Origin: Apostichopus japonicus
Taxonomy: Eukaryota > Echinodermata > Holothuroidea > Aspidochirotida > Stichopodidae
DNA: 64,000 nt
Direction of reading: 5' to 3'
NCBI RefSeq assembly: GCF_037975245.1
Contig: NC_092579.1
Location: 11,578,678-11,642,677, forward strand
Within the stretch, counting starts at the first letter, position 1; each line of letters starts with the position of its first letter. Shown piece by piece: positions 1-58,697 of this stretch. The notes below the pieces were generated by a model that was given only the letters and a program-made list of their open reading frames with translations, was not told the DNA's origin and did no database searches. The position numbers and the translations under genes were made by a program.

Positions 1-16
1 GTGAGTTGCCTTGTAC

Positions 17-75
17 TATTATTATGGGATGAATTCTTATTATTATGGGATGTATTCTTATTATTATGGGATGGA
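17..75. repeat. 21-bp tandem repeat, about three copies
   Basis: The unit begins TATTATTATGGGATG and starts at 17, 38 and 59. It is a short minisatellite cut by the window edge. Confidence 0.75.
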
Positions 76-150
76 GTGAATAAGGTAGCATGGTAGGGGG
101 AAATTAAGATAAGACACTGATGCCGAGTTAAGTTTACAGTAGTTACAGTA

Positions 151-218
151 GTTAGAGGAGAAGAGTGGAAGGATTAAGTTTGTAATAGTTAGAGGAGAAG
201 AGGGGAAGGATTAAGTTT
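151..218. repeat. 37-bp direct repeat, two copies
   Basis: Two near-identical copies start at 151 and 188. They contain the purine-rich core GTTAGAGGAGAAGAG followed by GGAAGGATTAAGTTTG. Confidence 0.7.
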
Positions 219-2952
219 GAAATGGTTGGGCACGAGATCATAATTATTTTCTTAGACTAACTTCATCAGTAATAGGGTAGAGGACCAGTATTAAATTAAT
301 TAGAAGTTAAATGGACACTTAATTGAAGCTATTTACCCATGGAGTTTTTATAGAAGTTTAGTGAATACCTGGAGCTTGTTCTACAAATGGATATTCTATT
401 TTAGTAAAAACCTGGAACTGTTTTACAAGGAAATTTCATATTTAATAAAAGTTTATCACCCGGAGCTGTACCAATGGAGGCAGAACTTTATTTCATCCTG
501 TACTAATATCTGGCAACGATATAATTTTCTGTTGTGATGGAACTGAACTATAAATTCCCATTTTAATTCAATGTTTGGATCCGGAAGTGAACCCCTGCGA
601 TGACCCAACCCGAGTGATGAACAGTTTCTCCTAGAGACGCCCCAAGCTGAGACGCCCAAGAGGTTATTTCCCCGAGTAGCGAGCTGTCCAGAGAACCACC
701 CAATCCAGAGACGTCCCCAACTAAGTGAACCGCCCTAGAAGTTTCCCAAGGAGACAATTTCGTTCTCAAATTGTATTCGGTCGACCCGCGCCGGGATTTT
801 GTTATTATTTTCGTTGGGACTGATAAGTATTATTTTTCCATTAAGTTCAGTGGAGTCGTTATAAGAAGTAAGATTTCCGAGATATGTAAGTTACACCCAT
901 TTATATAATTTCACATATTACCTTAAGTAACCCCATTGATATTAATACAACGTCCATGTGCATCGTAAACACACCACTTTACCTTTATTTGTTTGTTTTT
1001 GTGTGAGCATTCCGCCTTTTTAAGTTGTCCCCACGATCTCAGAGTAAATCGGCCCTACCCTGATTTGGAGGTGCCACTTGTAATCTTCCCAAACCTAAAA
1101 ATATATTTAAGCCTCGTCACTGCGTTTTTGACCGGCTACATGTACATAAGATTGAAAACGAATGTTTTCCACCTCCACCTCCCATACCCCTCTCTGGACA
1201 CAGGACTCACTCTTAATTAATATATATATATGTTATATATTGAATTCACCATAAGAGTCTTTACAAAAGTTGCAGTTGTTTTGTATAGATTATTGCTTTC
1301 TTCGTAATACATGTCTTTGTATATACTTGCTTTTATTTAATACCTTTGATACAAGTAATGACAATTACTATATAGGTTAATATCTATCATTCGATAAAGA
1401 TAACTTTTTAATCAATGGAATTAAAGTGTTGGCAGTGTGTCTTCTGTTCCCAAGGTATCATGCAGGCACCCTTTCTTTATAAATGTGTTTTTTTTTTAAT
1501 GCTATTGGTTCATACCTTTGAAATTTAGAAATAACGAAACCTTTTGTTAAGAGCTTCAATGGTGCTGCTGCGCCATCTATAATAGTGTATGTGTGTCAAA
1601 CTTTTATATTTGGTTACCTTCAGTTTCAATGGCATTTCTGTAACCGTCAGCGAACATCAAATACATTCAGACTAGTCACTTGTGACTTTTTCGCGTTTTT
1701 GTTTTGTTATAAACCTGAAAAAAAAAATTGAGTTAACGAAGCTGCCTGTAACACATCTCAACCTAACAGCCTCTGAAAAAAAGATATGGCTCACCGAAAG
1801 GGTATCCTTTGTCATTTCTCCTCCACCTCCACCCCTCAGCCCTGTACCTTACCAAATTATGCAGAACCAATCACCAAACCAAGCAGCTGATGACCGAGAT
1901 GGAAACTTTTCTTGTATTCAGCATACAGATTGATCTCTACCAAAGACAACGGGCGTCTTCTACTCAATGTGGTTCACCTACAAACCTACCCCCTGGTCCC
2001 CAAGAGTTTGCGTCTGGTTTGCCTCTTAAACATCTAACTAGGCGACAGCTAATTTTCGTAAAGGGCGCCTGGTCATTTCCCCTACGTTACTACATCCAAA
2101 CCAGAAGTATTTATTTGGCACTGCATTTCGACAATTGGGAAAAAAAGACTTCAACAACGGAAGCAAAGATAAAATACCGATGATTCACAATGAGATCGTC
2201 CATTCCAATAGCAACTTCTGTACAAACAGTACAACGTTTACATCTTTGTGCACATGTATGTATGCAGCGACGTACATGGCAACTCTAAATGTTACCGACA
2301 CACTTAAGCCAATGCATATTTGGTCGAGACTTCTGATTCTATCTACGGATGCCCTCCAGCTAATTTCCAATTGCCAACAGCCTCTCCTATTCGTATGAGG
2401 CGAAACGCACATATTATCTAATAGGCTGGTCGGTGGGCGATACGGTAGATTATATAACAATGTTTTCACAATTTGACCCCTGGTGACCCTCAGTGACGTT
2501 TTATCTCCCCCAAAAACAATTATCTTCTTCTACTTAATGTGGTACTCCTACACCAAATATGAGATTGGTCCAAGCTTCCCTTCTTGTGAATACACACATA
2601 CACACACACACCCATCCGCCTGTATGACTACAAAGGTTACGATTATCAAAACCAATCATAATCATAATCATAATAATCATAATAACCATTACATTATAAT
2701 AAACGTAATCATAATAATAATCATAAAAATCATAATCTTAGAAATACGACAGAGCAGTTTGACGAAACGAACAGCCAAGTCGAGCGAATTCCCGCGCGTT
2801 TTCACGCAAGTTTGGCTTCATTATCAAGTTTATAATAACGCGGTGCAAAAATCATTATCAAAGAAGTGCGTGTGCAGATGCGCGCGTGTACTGGTCTCAC
2901 GTTTTTGTTTGTAAGAAGTAAAGGCTGACGCGCAAGCGTATGTATATTTCAA

Positions 2953-2960
2953 ATATAAAG
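2953..2960 (+). promoter_or_regulatory. TATA-like box of the secreted-protein gene
   Basis: ATATAAAG lies about 90 nt before the proposed start codon at 3045, after a CpG-richer stretch. This would put transcription start near 2985 and give a 5' UTR of roughly 60 nt. It is inferred from position and motif only. Confidence 0.4.
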
Positions 2961-3044
2961 TTGTTCTACTTACGGAACACACTTGGTTTTTAGGTAAGTA
3001 TCCAAATCGACCTACATTGGAGGTTTTGGAGGTACAAGTTCATC

Positions 3045-3060
3045 ATGGTGATTGGCATAG
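3045..3060 (+). CDS. Secreted-protein gene, coding exon 1
   Basis: It encodes MVIGI plus one base and ends at the strong donor TAG|GTGAGC. The exon probably begins at a 5' UTR start near 2985. Joined to 3950 it gives Ala6 and continues the signal peptide. Confidence 0.55.
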
Positions 3061-5710
3061 GTGAGCATTCTTTGTTATCTTTTGTTTCGTCTAACTTTGG
3101 GTTTTCATTCTTTAAACTTACTCGTAAAATATGGATTGTAAAGAAAAATGCCCTGAGTTACTGAGTATGGGCCTAGGCCTATAGCCTAGGCCTTCAAGTT
3201 CCTTGAGCTTAGCTGACAGGTGAGACTTTACAAAACGTTAGGAAATCTTTGGTATTTCTTGTATCATCTTCTTATTCTTTTTCGTAATATTGGGGTCATC
3301 CCGCCCCCCTCACACCCCCTCCCTTCCAACATTATAATTAAACGTCGCGAAGTAGCCGGCAACGTTAAGACCACGGTTACGCATGATAAACAGTCTCTCA
3401 AGTTAGGTTATTCCTAACAACAAGATAACAGAAGCGCGGTACGTGAGAAGATACTATAGTGTTTAGAGGTTTCGTAGGTTTCGACTCCGCCCCATCCCGC
3501 TCCCGCAATGAGTTTGGGTATAGTAGCTTTCTGTGTGACTTGATTGGTTTCGTGGTAGGATGGTGACTTCGAAGTTCGGACACTTAAGACTTAAAACACC
3601 CCAAAACTAAATCTTCTGGTCTAAATCACCAGAAAATATACTTCATATGTAATTATAACAGACTTCATAGATCTTCGTCATTTTATTGACAAATATGTAA
3701 GTAATTTCTTGCACACGGGTCATTTTGGAGAGAAAATAACTGTAGTTTCGTACTTTTTGGTGAAATTTGGCTCTTCCTGTAGGTTTTCATGGTGAAATCG
3801 TTTATTTCTTAGGGTGTCCGAACTTCGCAGTATGCCGAACTTCGCAATACTGACTATACCACTTGCGCGATCCCACAGCAGTGAATGTATATTATGTCTA
3901 TAAATCTGCTATATAACTGATTTGGTCATTATGGTTGTTACTACTTTAGCATCACTTGCCTGTCTGTGTCTGTTACCAGGTATGAACATTTCCAATAATT
4001 TATCTCGTGGATGTTTGTTGCCTACTTGGCGTTCCGACGAAATACTACTGATACCAGCCTGGATGGCGGTACCGGGCATGTGGGGTAAGATTTGGTCTCA
4101 CTATATAGGGTAAATAAAATTTAAAAAACAGAATAATAATTCATTGTTTTAACAAGTTTGCATTATCTCTATTAACAATATATAGGCCCAGTGGCAGACT
4201 AGCCTATTACTATTTACAGTATCAATAGTTGAAAACGTGGCATTTGTCTGTCTGTTCGCTCTGTGAATTATGAATGATGTTCTTTTGTTATATATCTTTT
4301 TAGACTTTTCGTTCTATTGCAAAGAAAGAAAGGCAGGAGTCCATCTTGAAAACGGGCCGTTTGTCGAAACCACTCGAAGTTACCGACATAATGAAATTAC
4401 TCGTTTAAGTTCACCAAGAAACAACGAGAGAGCTTTGCGCGACAGTGCATGTAAACTCAATGGAGAAGTCATCGAAGAAACAGAACGATATTCTTTTCGT
4501 GAAACAAGAGGTAATTTGCATATTGAAAACAAATATTAAAGCTGTATATACGAGACAGGTTTGTCCGTCGAAGTCCTTGCAACGTTTTTCTTTGTCTTTG
4601 AAATAGAGGGAACCCAATGAGAGGAACAGAATGTTGAAAGCAGTTCACGGAGAGGGGGAATGGGAGAATTTCGTAAGACAAGATACATCTGTCATAATAC
4701 GTCACTTTATGCAAATCCGTATGTGCATATATTACGGTAGCTTCGTTGTTGAAGAGTAGAATATCACTCTGTGTATTCTATCTGGGATATATTCGAAACT
4801 ATAGTAATTCAATACACATCAACCAGTCCACAGGGTGCTAAGGTACACAACAGTATACTGAAGCATACAGAGGGCAACCAGTCTACAGGGTGCTAAGGTG
4901 CACAACAGTGTACTGAAGCATACAGAGGGCAACCAGTCTACAGGGTGCTAAGGTACACAACAGTATACTGAAGCATACAGGGGGCAACCAGTCTACAGTG
5001 TGCTAAGGTACACAACAGTGTACTGAAGCATACAGAGGGCAACTAGTCTACAGTGTGCTAAGGTACACAACAGTGTAACATACTGAGTCGTGTAATGCAC
5101 CCACAGTTTCACAATGATTGTCAGATCTCTGATTTTCAGGCCCCATTTTGCACACCACAGCACCCATATGTGTGTATCAAAGGCTACCATGGTCTTATTC
5201 TTGACTCCATCCCTCCCTCACAATTGTCAAAATTATTTGTCGTTGGGTACCATACATAAACATCTCTGGTTTCCTCTAAAGATCTGTCTCCAAAGTTTGG
5301 TAAATATTGTTTGATTCTTCGCAGATGCAGAACACTTATCAAAGCCCCATCACCATGTTTCGCCAGTCACGCATTACCGAGTATGTTGCTATGGAGACCC
5401 TCAATCTTCCATGAGTCGTGGAAATTATGACGAAAGGAAATACATAGTTACAGAAAAGGCCAACTGTAACCAACCCGAAACTGTACTGCCGTTTTTAAGT
5501 CTCAAGAAATTATTCATCAATGTAGAGAATTATTTATGCAAATATTTTAGGTCAAAGTTGAAACCAGATAAACATATGCTCATGGCTACTCCTGGCTTTA
5601 CCTCCTCTCAAAATCTTAACAATAATCATGTGGTAAAGAAAGATCAGAATATGAGAATAGTGATTTCGTTATTAGACAATTTAATCATGGATATTATAAG
5701 CATCCGTTAG
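3045..5710 (+). CDS. Predicted secreted protein, 247 aa, four exons (family not recognised)
   Basis: Joined exons are 3045-3060, 3950-4084, 4304-4510 and 5325-5710 (744 nt including the stop). All three introns are phase 1 with good GT...AG sites, a pattern common in secreted proteins; no other joining was needed to keep the frame. Residues 1-16 (MVIGIASLACLCLLPG) form a short hydrophobic signal peptide, and the first intron falls inside it. The mature part has two N-glycosylation sequons (N18-I-S and N22-L-S), seven cysteines (27, 56 and five further on, including a CC pair), several dibasic or monobasic sites, and a Trp-rich stretch at residues 32-50. No transmembrane segment follows the signal. 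A poly(A) signal lies 153 nt after the stop. I cannot assign a family. A peptide-hormone precursor or a small cysteine-containing extracellular protein are both possible. I am fairly sure of the exon structure and unsure of the role. Confidence 0.6.
3950..4084 (+). CDS. Secreted-protein gene, exon 2
   Basis: The acceptor is TACTTTAG|CA and the donor TGGG|GTAAGA, phase 1 at both ends. It completes the signal peptide and encodes both sequons and the Trp-rich segment. A start at the in-frame ATG 3931 would also give a hydrophobic leader (MVVTTLASLACLCLLPG), so an alternative unspliced 5' end is possible. Confidence 0.6.
4304..4510 (+). CDS. Secreted-protein gene, exon 3
   Basis: The acceptor is ATCTTTTTAG|AC and the donor AAGAG|GTAATT, phase 1 at both ends. 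It encodes a polar, charged segment from Asp51 to about residue 119 with two cysteines and many Arg and Glu residues. Confidence 0.6.
4820..5090 (+). repeat. 55-bp tandem repeat, about five copies
   Basis: Copies begin at 4820, 4875, 4930, 4985 and 5040, the last incomplete. Each carries CAACCAGTCTACAG and GGTACACAACAGT. The array sits in the last intron of the secreted-protein gene. A reverse-orientation copy lies at 7629-7710. Confidence 0.9.
5325..5710 (+). CDS. Secreted-protein gene, terminal exon 4
   Basis: The acceptor is TTCTTCGCAG|AT, phase 1. It encodes the last 127 residues and the stop TAG. It contains a His-rich stretch, a CC pair, a basic block and a C-terminal amphipathic segment (about residues 229-247). 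Confidence 0.6.
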
Positions 5711-5862
5711 AAGGTGTAACGAAACAAGTTCATATTAGGCATCCATACATTTGGCGCAATTCTTAGGACTATACAGCCGTACATCATTTTGGCTGATTTT
5801 TTGTCGAGAAGACAGTGGTTTGCCTATTTAAACTTACAAAAATATACATTATGTGACGTATT

Positions 5863-5868
5863 AATAAA
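5863..5868 (+). terminator. Poly(A) signal AATAAA of the secreted-protein gene
   Basis: AATAAA occurs 153 nt after the stop at 5710 and is followed by a T-rich run at 5873-5882, as expected for a cleavage and polyadenylation site. Confidence 0.55.
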
Positions 5869-5882
5869 ACAGATTTTTTTTT

Positions 5883-6930
5883 TCATTGCCGACTACTATA
5901 TCAATTTCTAATGAGCCTAAGTATATTGAATCATGTCATTATTGAAATGTTATTATTATATTTATTATAAGTATTTTTTATTTTGCTTCCACACGATTAT
6001 GCATTGGGTTGACTTGGGTATACACACAATTATTAACGACGCAAGCAAAATGCATTTCATTCATTGAACATTGAAAGATATCATGAATATTAAATAATCC
6101 GGTGTATAGAGTATACAAGAAAATAAAGAGAGAAGTTCATGATATAATAACGTCGTGTCCTGTTTATTACATAATTGTCTCGTTCCACTTAAACGGTAGC
6201 TACGTAATACGTTTTACAAGTTTTAATGCTCGATCTTTATAAACGATGGCGGTGTTGGGAAGGTGGGGGAGGGATGGGGATGGCTTCACTCCGGGTTATA
6301 CACTCTCAACATTTCTTTTTCAAGTTTTGTCGTAATTGACGTCACTTTTACATAAAACTGTAGTGTGTTTTATTTGCAAGATTGTATCGGAAGCGAGTTG
6401 CTTGAAAGCTGTAGTTGTTACTGTTTTTGTTCATTTAATATCATTTTTGTCGTTTTGTAGTTCATTTTGTCAAGTTTCTGTTATAGTTTCGACAGACATG
6501 TATCCACGTAACAGTTCGGTACATTAAACAATGCCAGATATGAATAACTGAGTAAGCATGCAGCAAAACGGAATGTTGAACCGAGACCGTTTATAGCCTA
6601 CATCTCTATTATAGTAAGCATCAAAACCCTACGAATATTGTCAAATATCAATGCGTTACGTCATTTTACAGCCCAAGGCCATTGTTATGAGCTTGACCTG
6701 AGTTTGACCTTGATCGATACATGCGTCAATCACTGTATACTACAGGTGCCACAACGAGTGCGCAGACCGTAGTAGTGTTTATGATTAAAACAAAACAAAA
6801 ATCATTAATTTGAACAGCTTTGGACAATAACCAGTAACTGCGTATTGAACAACTAAAAGCGCAAAATGAAATCACCAATAGGGAATATCTATATCGAATA
6901 CTCGCCCGTATGTAATCCCACAGTTTTCAG
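5883..6930. other. Intergenic, no feature seen
   Basis: AT-rich sequence with a G-rich patch near 6245-6285. I see no exon-like reading frame with splice sites and no repeat longer than a few units. Confidence 0.5.
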
Positions 6931-6931
6931 T

Positions 6932-7059
6932 TAAATATATATATGCGTCCCCGACCACGTTACTTTTGTGCATGTGTTACGGAATAATTGAATTTGATGA
7001 GTATTATAACCCTGCAGTACTTGGAAATATAGCCTAATCGCAGTTACCAAAGTAAAGAG
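6932..7059 (+). promoter_or_regulatory. Candidate TATA box and noncoding first exon, possibly of the formin gene
   Basis: An AAATATATATATG run (about 6933-6945) is followed about 110 nt later by AAGAG|GTAAGT, a consensus donor at 7060. The interval has only short upstream frames (one of 21 codons starting at the ATG near 6971). The next + strand exon is 10614, which can begin in 5' UTR, so this may be a noncoding first exon. It is only an inference from signals. Confidence 0.25.
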
Positions 7060-7628
7060 GTAAGTAACATAAATCCATTATTATTTTTCATCGTAATGAT
7101 ACTGTATAGACTGCTGTATAGGCCCTATAGATTACTTTTCAGCCTTATTGCTAAAATCATGTGTAGAATCTGTTTCTACGGGAATCTGCCCAATTTGCCC
7201 AACACGTATAACGTGTACTCTCGAATTAGTTGAATTTTACTTGTTTCTCACGCACGGTTAATGATATCAAGTTATTATTTTTTCCTTCATGATATCACGT
7301 GACAATAAATGCTGTATATACATCGCTTCAAGGATGCGCCGAACGTAGTATGTATTGTGATATGACGGAAACTTAGAAAAGAACCAATCATGAAACAGCA
7401 ATCGTTTTTTAATGTTTTAAACATATCTTATGCTCGATAATGTTGTAATAAGCTTTCACGAATATCAAGGTTTTACTTATATTAAGTTTTTTTTTGTGGT
7501 ATACATTACTGTAAGTTGTTATGTAACACGATAGGTTGGATGAAATTACTGGTTGACTCTTTTTACAAAGTATTATGTGTATAGCATTATGTTCTCCTTC
7601 TCGGGGAATCGTGATACACACCTGACGA

Positions 7629-7710
7629 TGCTTCAGTAAACTGTTGTGTACCTTAGCACCCTGTAGACTGGTTGCCCCCTGTATGCTACAGTACAATGTT
7701 GTGTACCTGT
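7629..7710 (-). repeat. Inverted copy of the 55-bp repeat
   Basis: On the minus strand this reads as about one and a half units of the repeat at 4820-5090. The core ACCTTAGCACCCTGTAGACT is the reverse complement of that unit. Confidence 0.8.
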
Positions 7711-8196
7711 TGTACCTGTGTACCTGTTGTGTACACCCCCAGTTCTACCCCCCCCCCCTTTTTCCCCTTATTTGCTAACACTGAATGGTCGAAATAGGTT
7801 GTCTGTCTTCACTGTTACTTTAAGAGGAGTATGATATATTTTGTTTAATGATTAACAAAGCAGACATCCTGGCTACCACTGCGGTAGTTTGGGGGTCTGT
7901 GTCCGTCCTTGTAGATTTAATGTGGAATTTGTTCGTTAGGATATATCTGAGTGGCTGGCATTTCTCGTATGTGTTAGGTAGGCTATGAACTAGAAACTTA
8001 ATGTCATGTTGGGGATACGATTAGATATTATTTGAAAATTTGCACGAAATGTAGCTTGTGTGAAAATGACATAGTAACACATTATATTATCATATTTGCC
8101 TAAATTTTAAGAATTAACAAAGTGGGTAGAGGGGGGAAATCTTTTTTCGAAAAAGATATTTCTCTAAATGTGCAGATGCTGAATAGAAACATTCCA

Positions 8197-8270
8197 ATGT
8201 CGCCCTAAGTGTTATTTTACGCTATGTCGCACTATGCCTTGTGAAAGAGCTAATTCACTTAGGGCGACAT
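8197..8270. repeat. Perfect 15-bp inverted repeat
   Basis: ATGTCGCCCTAAGTG (8197-8211) and its exact reverse complement (8256-8270) are separated by 44 bp. This could be a small hairpin or a relic of an inverted-repeat element. Confidence 0.7.
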
Positions 8271-8360
8271 GTATGTGTGTCACTAATTTATTAGTCACTT
8301 AAATTCCTTGCTATATGTATATTGCTAAAAGATATTATGATATATAGCACCCATACTTAA

Positions 8361-9704
8361 CAGGGGCGTATCCAGGATTTTCCAATAGGGGGGGGGGGGC
8401 GCCAGGCATGAATGATCGCCGTCCTGGGGGATGGGTCTAAGCGGAGGGGTGTACAATTTTTGCTTTCAAAGAAGGGCTGAATTGCAAAATGGTGTCATAT
8501 GCATGGGCGGCGATCCGTACTTCCGAGTTGGGGGGGGGGGGGGATATGACCTTGTTGACTATCTAAGCGTAGCGCCACCATGGGTTGGCGCGAAGCGTAC
8601 GAGAAAATTTTGGGATTAACAAACCCTCTAGATGGCCGGAAACGGCACTTCCCGAGGTTTCCAAGCGGCATATACCCAACTTTAAAATAGGGATGTCATG
8701 TCCGAAATATCTCATAATCAGGATCCAAAATACTTTTTTTTTTAAATTTCGGGTGTTATTTTGGGAAAATTGCCCCTGTCAATCTTGTTTCAGGCGCAAC
8801 GTTAGAATGTTCGAGAGCTCTGTTATATTATTCGATGAAGAAAATGGCCTCATGCAGGCTATTATAGGCCTATACACATGCAATACACAATTACACATAG
8901 TTACATTCCTAGGTACCGATTGCTAGGGCATCCAGGTGAAACGTGTATTAAGCATTACCCTGGTTACATGAGATTCTCAGCTGTTCGAGGGAACATGTAC
9001 GTGTGTAGGCCTACTATAGGGCCTATATGAATACTATGAGGGTGCATATATGTACTATATCAATACCGTGGGCGCAATAATACATTTTGTTGTTATAGGG
9101 CCAATGAAGCCTACAGGACACTATTTTTGCTTTATAAAGAGGCTTTTAAAAGATCGCACTGCGTTTATGGTAGGCGAGAAATGAAGCTAAAAAAGAGCCG
9201 TACATTAACGAAGATGCATAAATGTAGGCATGAAAATATTCTTATCCCTGGCATTTGGTGGGGGGTGGGGGGATATGGTGCATTACATCCCCTCCACCCA
9301 TTTTCATGGGGGGATATATCCCCCCTCCACCCAGGATCGCCGCCCATGGCCATATGTGATCCATTTTTCGACCTTAATAATAAGCAACATTTCCAGTAAA
9401 TATGGACACAAAATGCACAATTTAGTATGGCTGGCATGTCATTTAGTGTTTATAGTGATAATACAAACACAATTACCATCTATGTTTCTAAAACTATTAT
9501 GCCGCCGAACTTCGCCAGAACCTTTTTTTGGCAAACAAAAAATAAAGCATACGGGAGGGGGGGGGGGGGTTGAGCGATCACCGACATCTCACATAAAGGT
9601 CGTCATCAATTTTTTTTTTTTTTTTTGGCTAAACTTTTTTTTTTGGGGGGTGACGGCCAATAGGGGGGGCGCGCGCCTGTTGCGCCCCCCTGGATACGCC
9701 CCTG
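8361..9704. mobile_element. Nonautonomous inverted-repeat DNA transposon, nested, about 1.34 kb
   Basis: The left end CAGGGGCGTATCCAGG is matched by its reverse complement at the right end (CCTGGATACGCCCCTG, ending 9704). Both sides have CTTAA flanks. A second inverted pair lies inside (8496-8516 and 9334-9356, sharing CATGGGCGGCGATCC), so two elements or an element in an element are present. It carries the core module shared with the copies near 14.9, 17.4, 18.5 and 53.4 kb. There is no transposase frame. The CAGGGGCG terminus resembles hAT-type ends, but the 8-bp duplication expected for hAT is not clear here. Confidence 0.7.
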
Positions 9705-9779
9705 CTTAAGTCCTAACAATGATCCAGTGTGACGAAGTAAAATTAAATATGATTAGGCCTACTACCCTCCCGATTTGTC

Positions 9780-10178
9780 GCAGTGTCGCAAGAGAGCGAT
9801 ATGTGTATACTGACGACAGATCGGAGGGAGGTGGCAGCCCCCCCCCCAGTGAAAAATGTGGAGGGGCGGAAGTATCATTCCGCCCCCCCCCCCCCCCCGC
9901 TTCGCAAGTCAGAAAACCCCTTTTTCATTTCCAAATGAGAAAAAAATCTCATTTGGAGCACCAAATTGCATCTAAGGCCAGGTGAAAATGCAAAATTATA
10001 TACAAAATGGAGTGGGTTGAAATGTGCTATATTGCACCAAATTGCATCTGAGGCCACCTGGAAATGCAAAAAAAAATCCAAAGGGGGAGGGGGACACCCC
10101 CTCCCCTTAGACCCCTCCCCCAGGCCGGCCATCAGTCTTCAGCCCCCCCACTCAAAAGTACCTTCCTACGCCACTGGG
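9780..10178 (-). mobile_element. Degraded MITE-like fragment
   Basis: C-rich and G-rich runs surround a block around 10077-10125 (ending CTTAGACCCCTCCCCCAGG) that recurs at 18963-19012. The right end CCTACGCCACTG (about 10166-10177) resembles the CAGTGGCG termini of the other elements in this window. The left end is not defined. Confidence 0.5.
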
Positions 10179-10613
10179 AGGTGGGGGAGGGTAACGTGAA
10201 GGGTCCGTCGTAGGATGAGTTTCATTTTATGCACTATAACGTCACTTGTTTTCAATTGAAAGGAACTTACTTCCCAGCTAAGAGGAGGTAACATTCCTAC
10301 TAGACATATTGAACAATAAGAATGACAATGTAATCAGAGATTAAATCGCGTTAGTAAGTTGATATCAATGTCTTCAAGTAAATTTAGGACATTTCGGTTC
10401 ATACATGAAGTCATTGATAATTGTATTGTTTTCCTTATAGGCGTTCTTGATTTTGTGTTGCTTTTGTAGGGACGAGGCGGGGGTAAGGGTGAACGGTGGT
10501 GTTTGGGGGGGGGGTGTTGTTAGTCTTAACTTGTATGTTTCATTTCCTTGTTTTGTACTTTTCATCAGTATCTTCTTTATTATCTTATGAAATTTCTCTT
10601 CCTGCTATCACAG

Positions 10614-58697
<48,084 letters not shown>

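Larger units (their letters stand above)
1..2940. other. Intergenic region upstream of the secreted-protein gene
   Basis: I see no convincing gene here. The left end has three copies of a 21-bp unit (17-75) and two copies of a 37-bp unit (151-218). A CpG-richer, less AT-rich block at about 560-800 looks like the body of a retroelement terminal repeat, but its ends cannot be defined. A CA run (about 2591-2610) and a run of ATC/ATA triplets (about 2655-2735) follow. From about 2755 to 2935 CpG becomes frequent, as expected next to a promoter. The open frames here are short and have no splice or family support. Confidence 0.5.

Noticed and set aside
3922-4113. Unspliced reading of exon 2 with an amidation-like PGMWGK
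   Set aside because: The GK lies across a consensus GTAAGA donor. Splicing to 4304 in matching phase removes it, so no amidated peptide is claimed.
4820-5090. CRISPR-like array
   Set aside because: The units are head-to-tail with no variable spacers, and the DNA is eukaryotic.
8431-9985. Several 60-160-codon frames between 8.4 and 10.0 kb
   Set aside because: They run through G/C homopolymers and transposon termini and encode low-complexity Gly/Pro runs.
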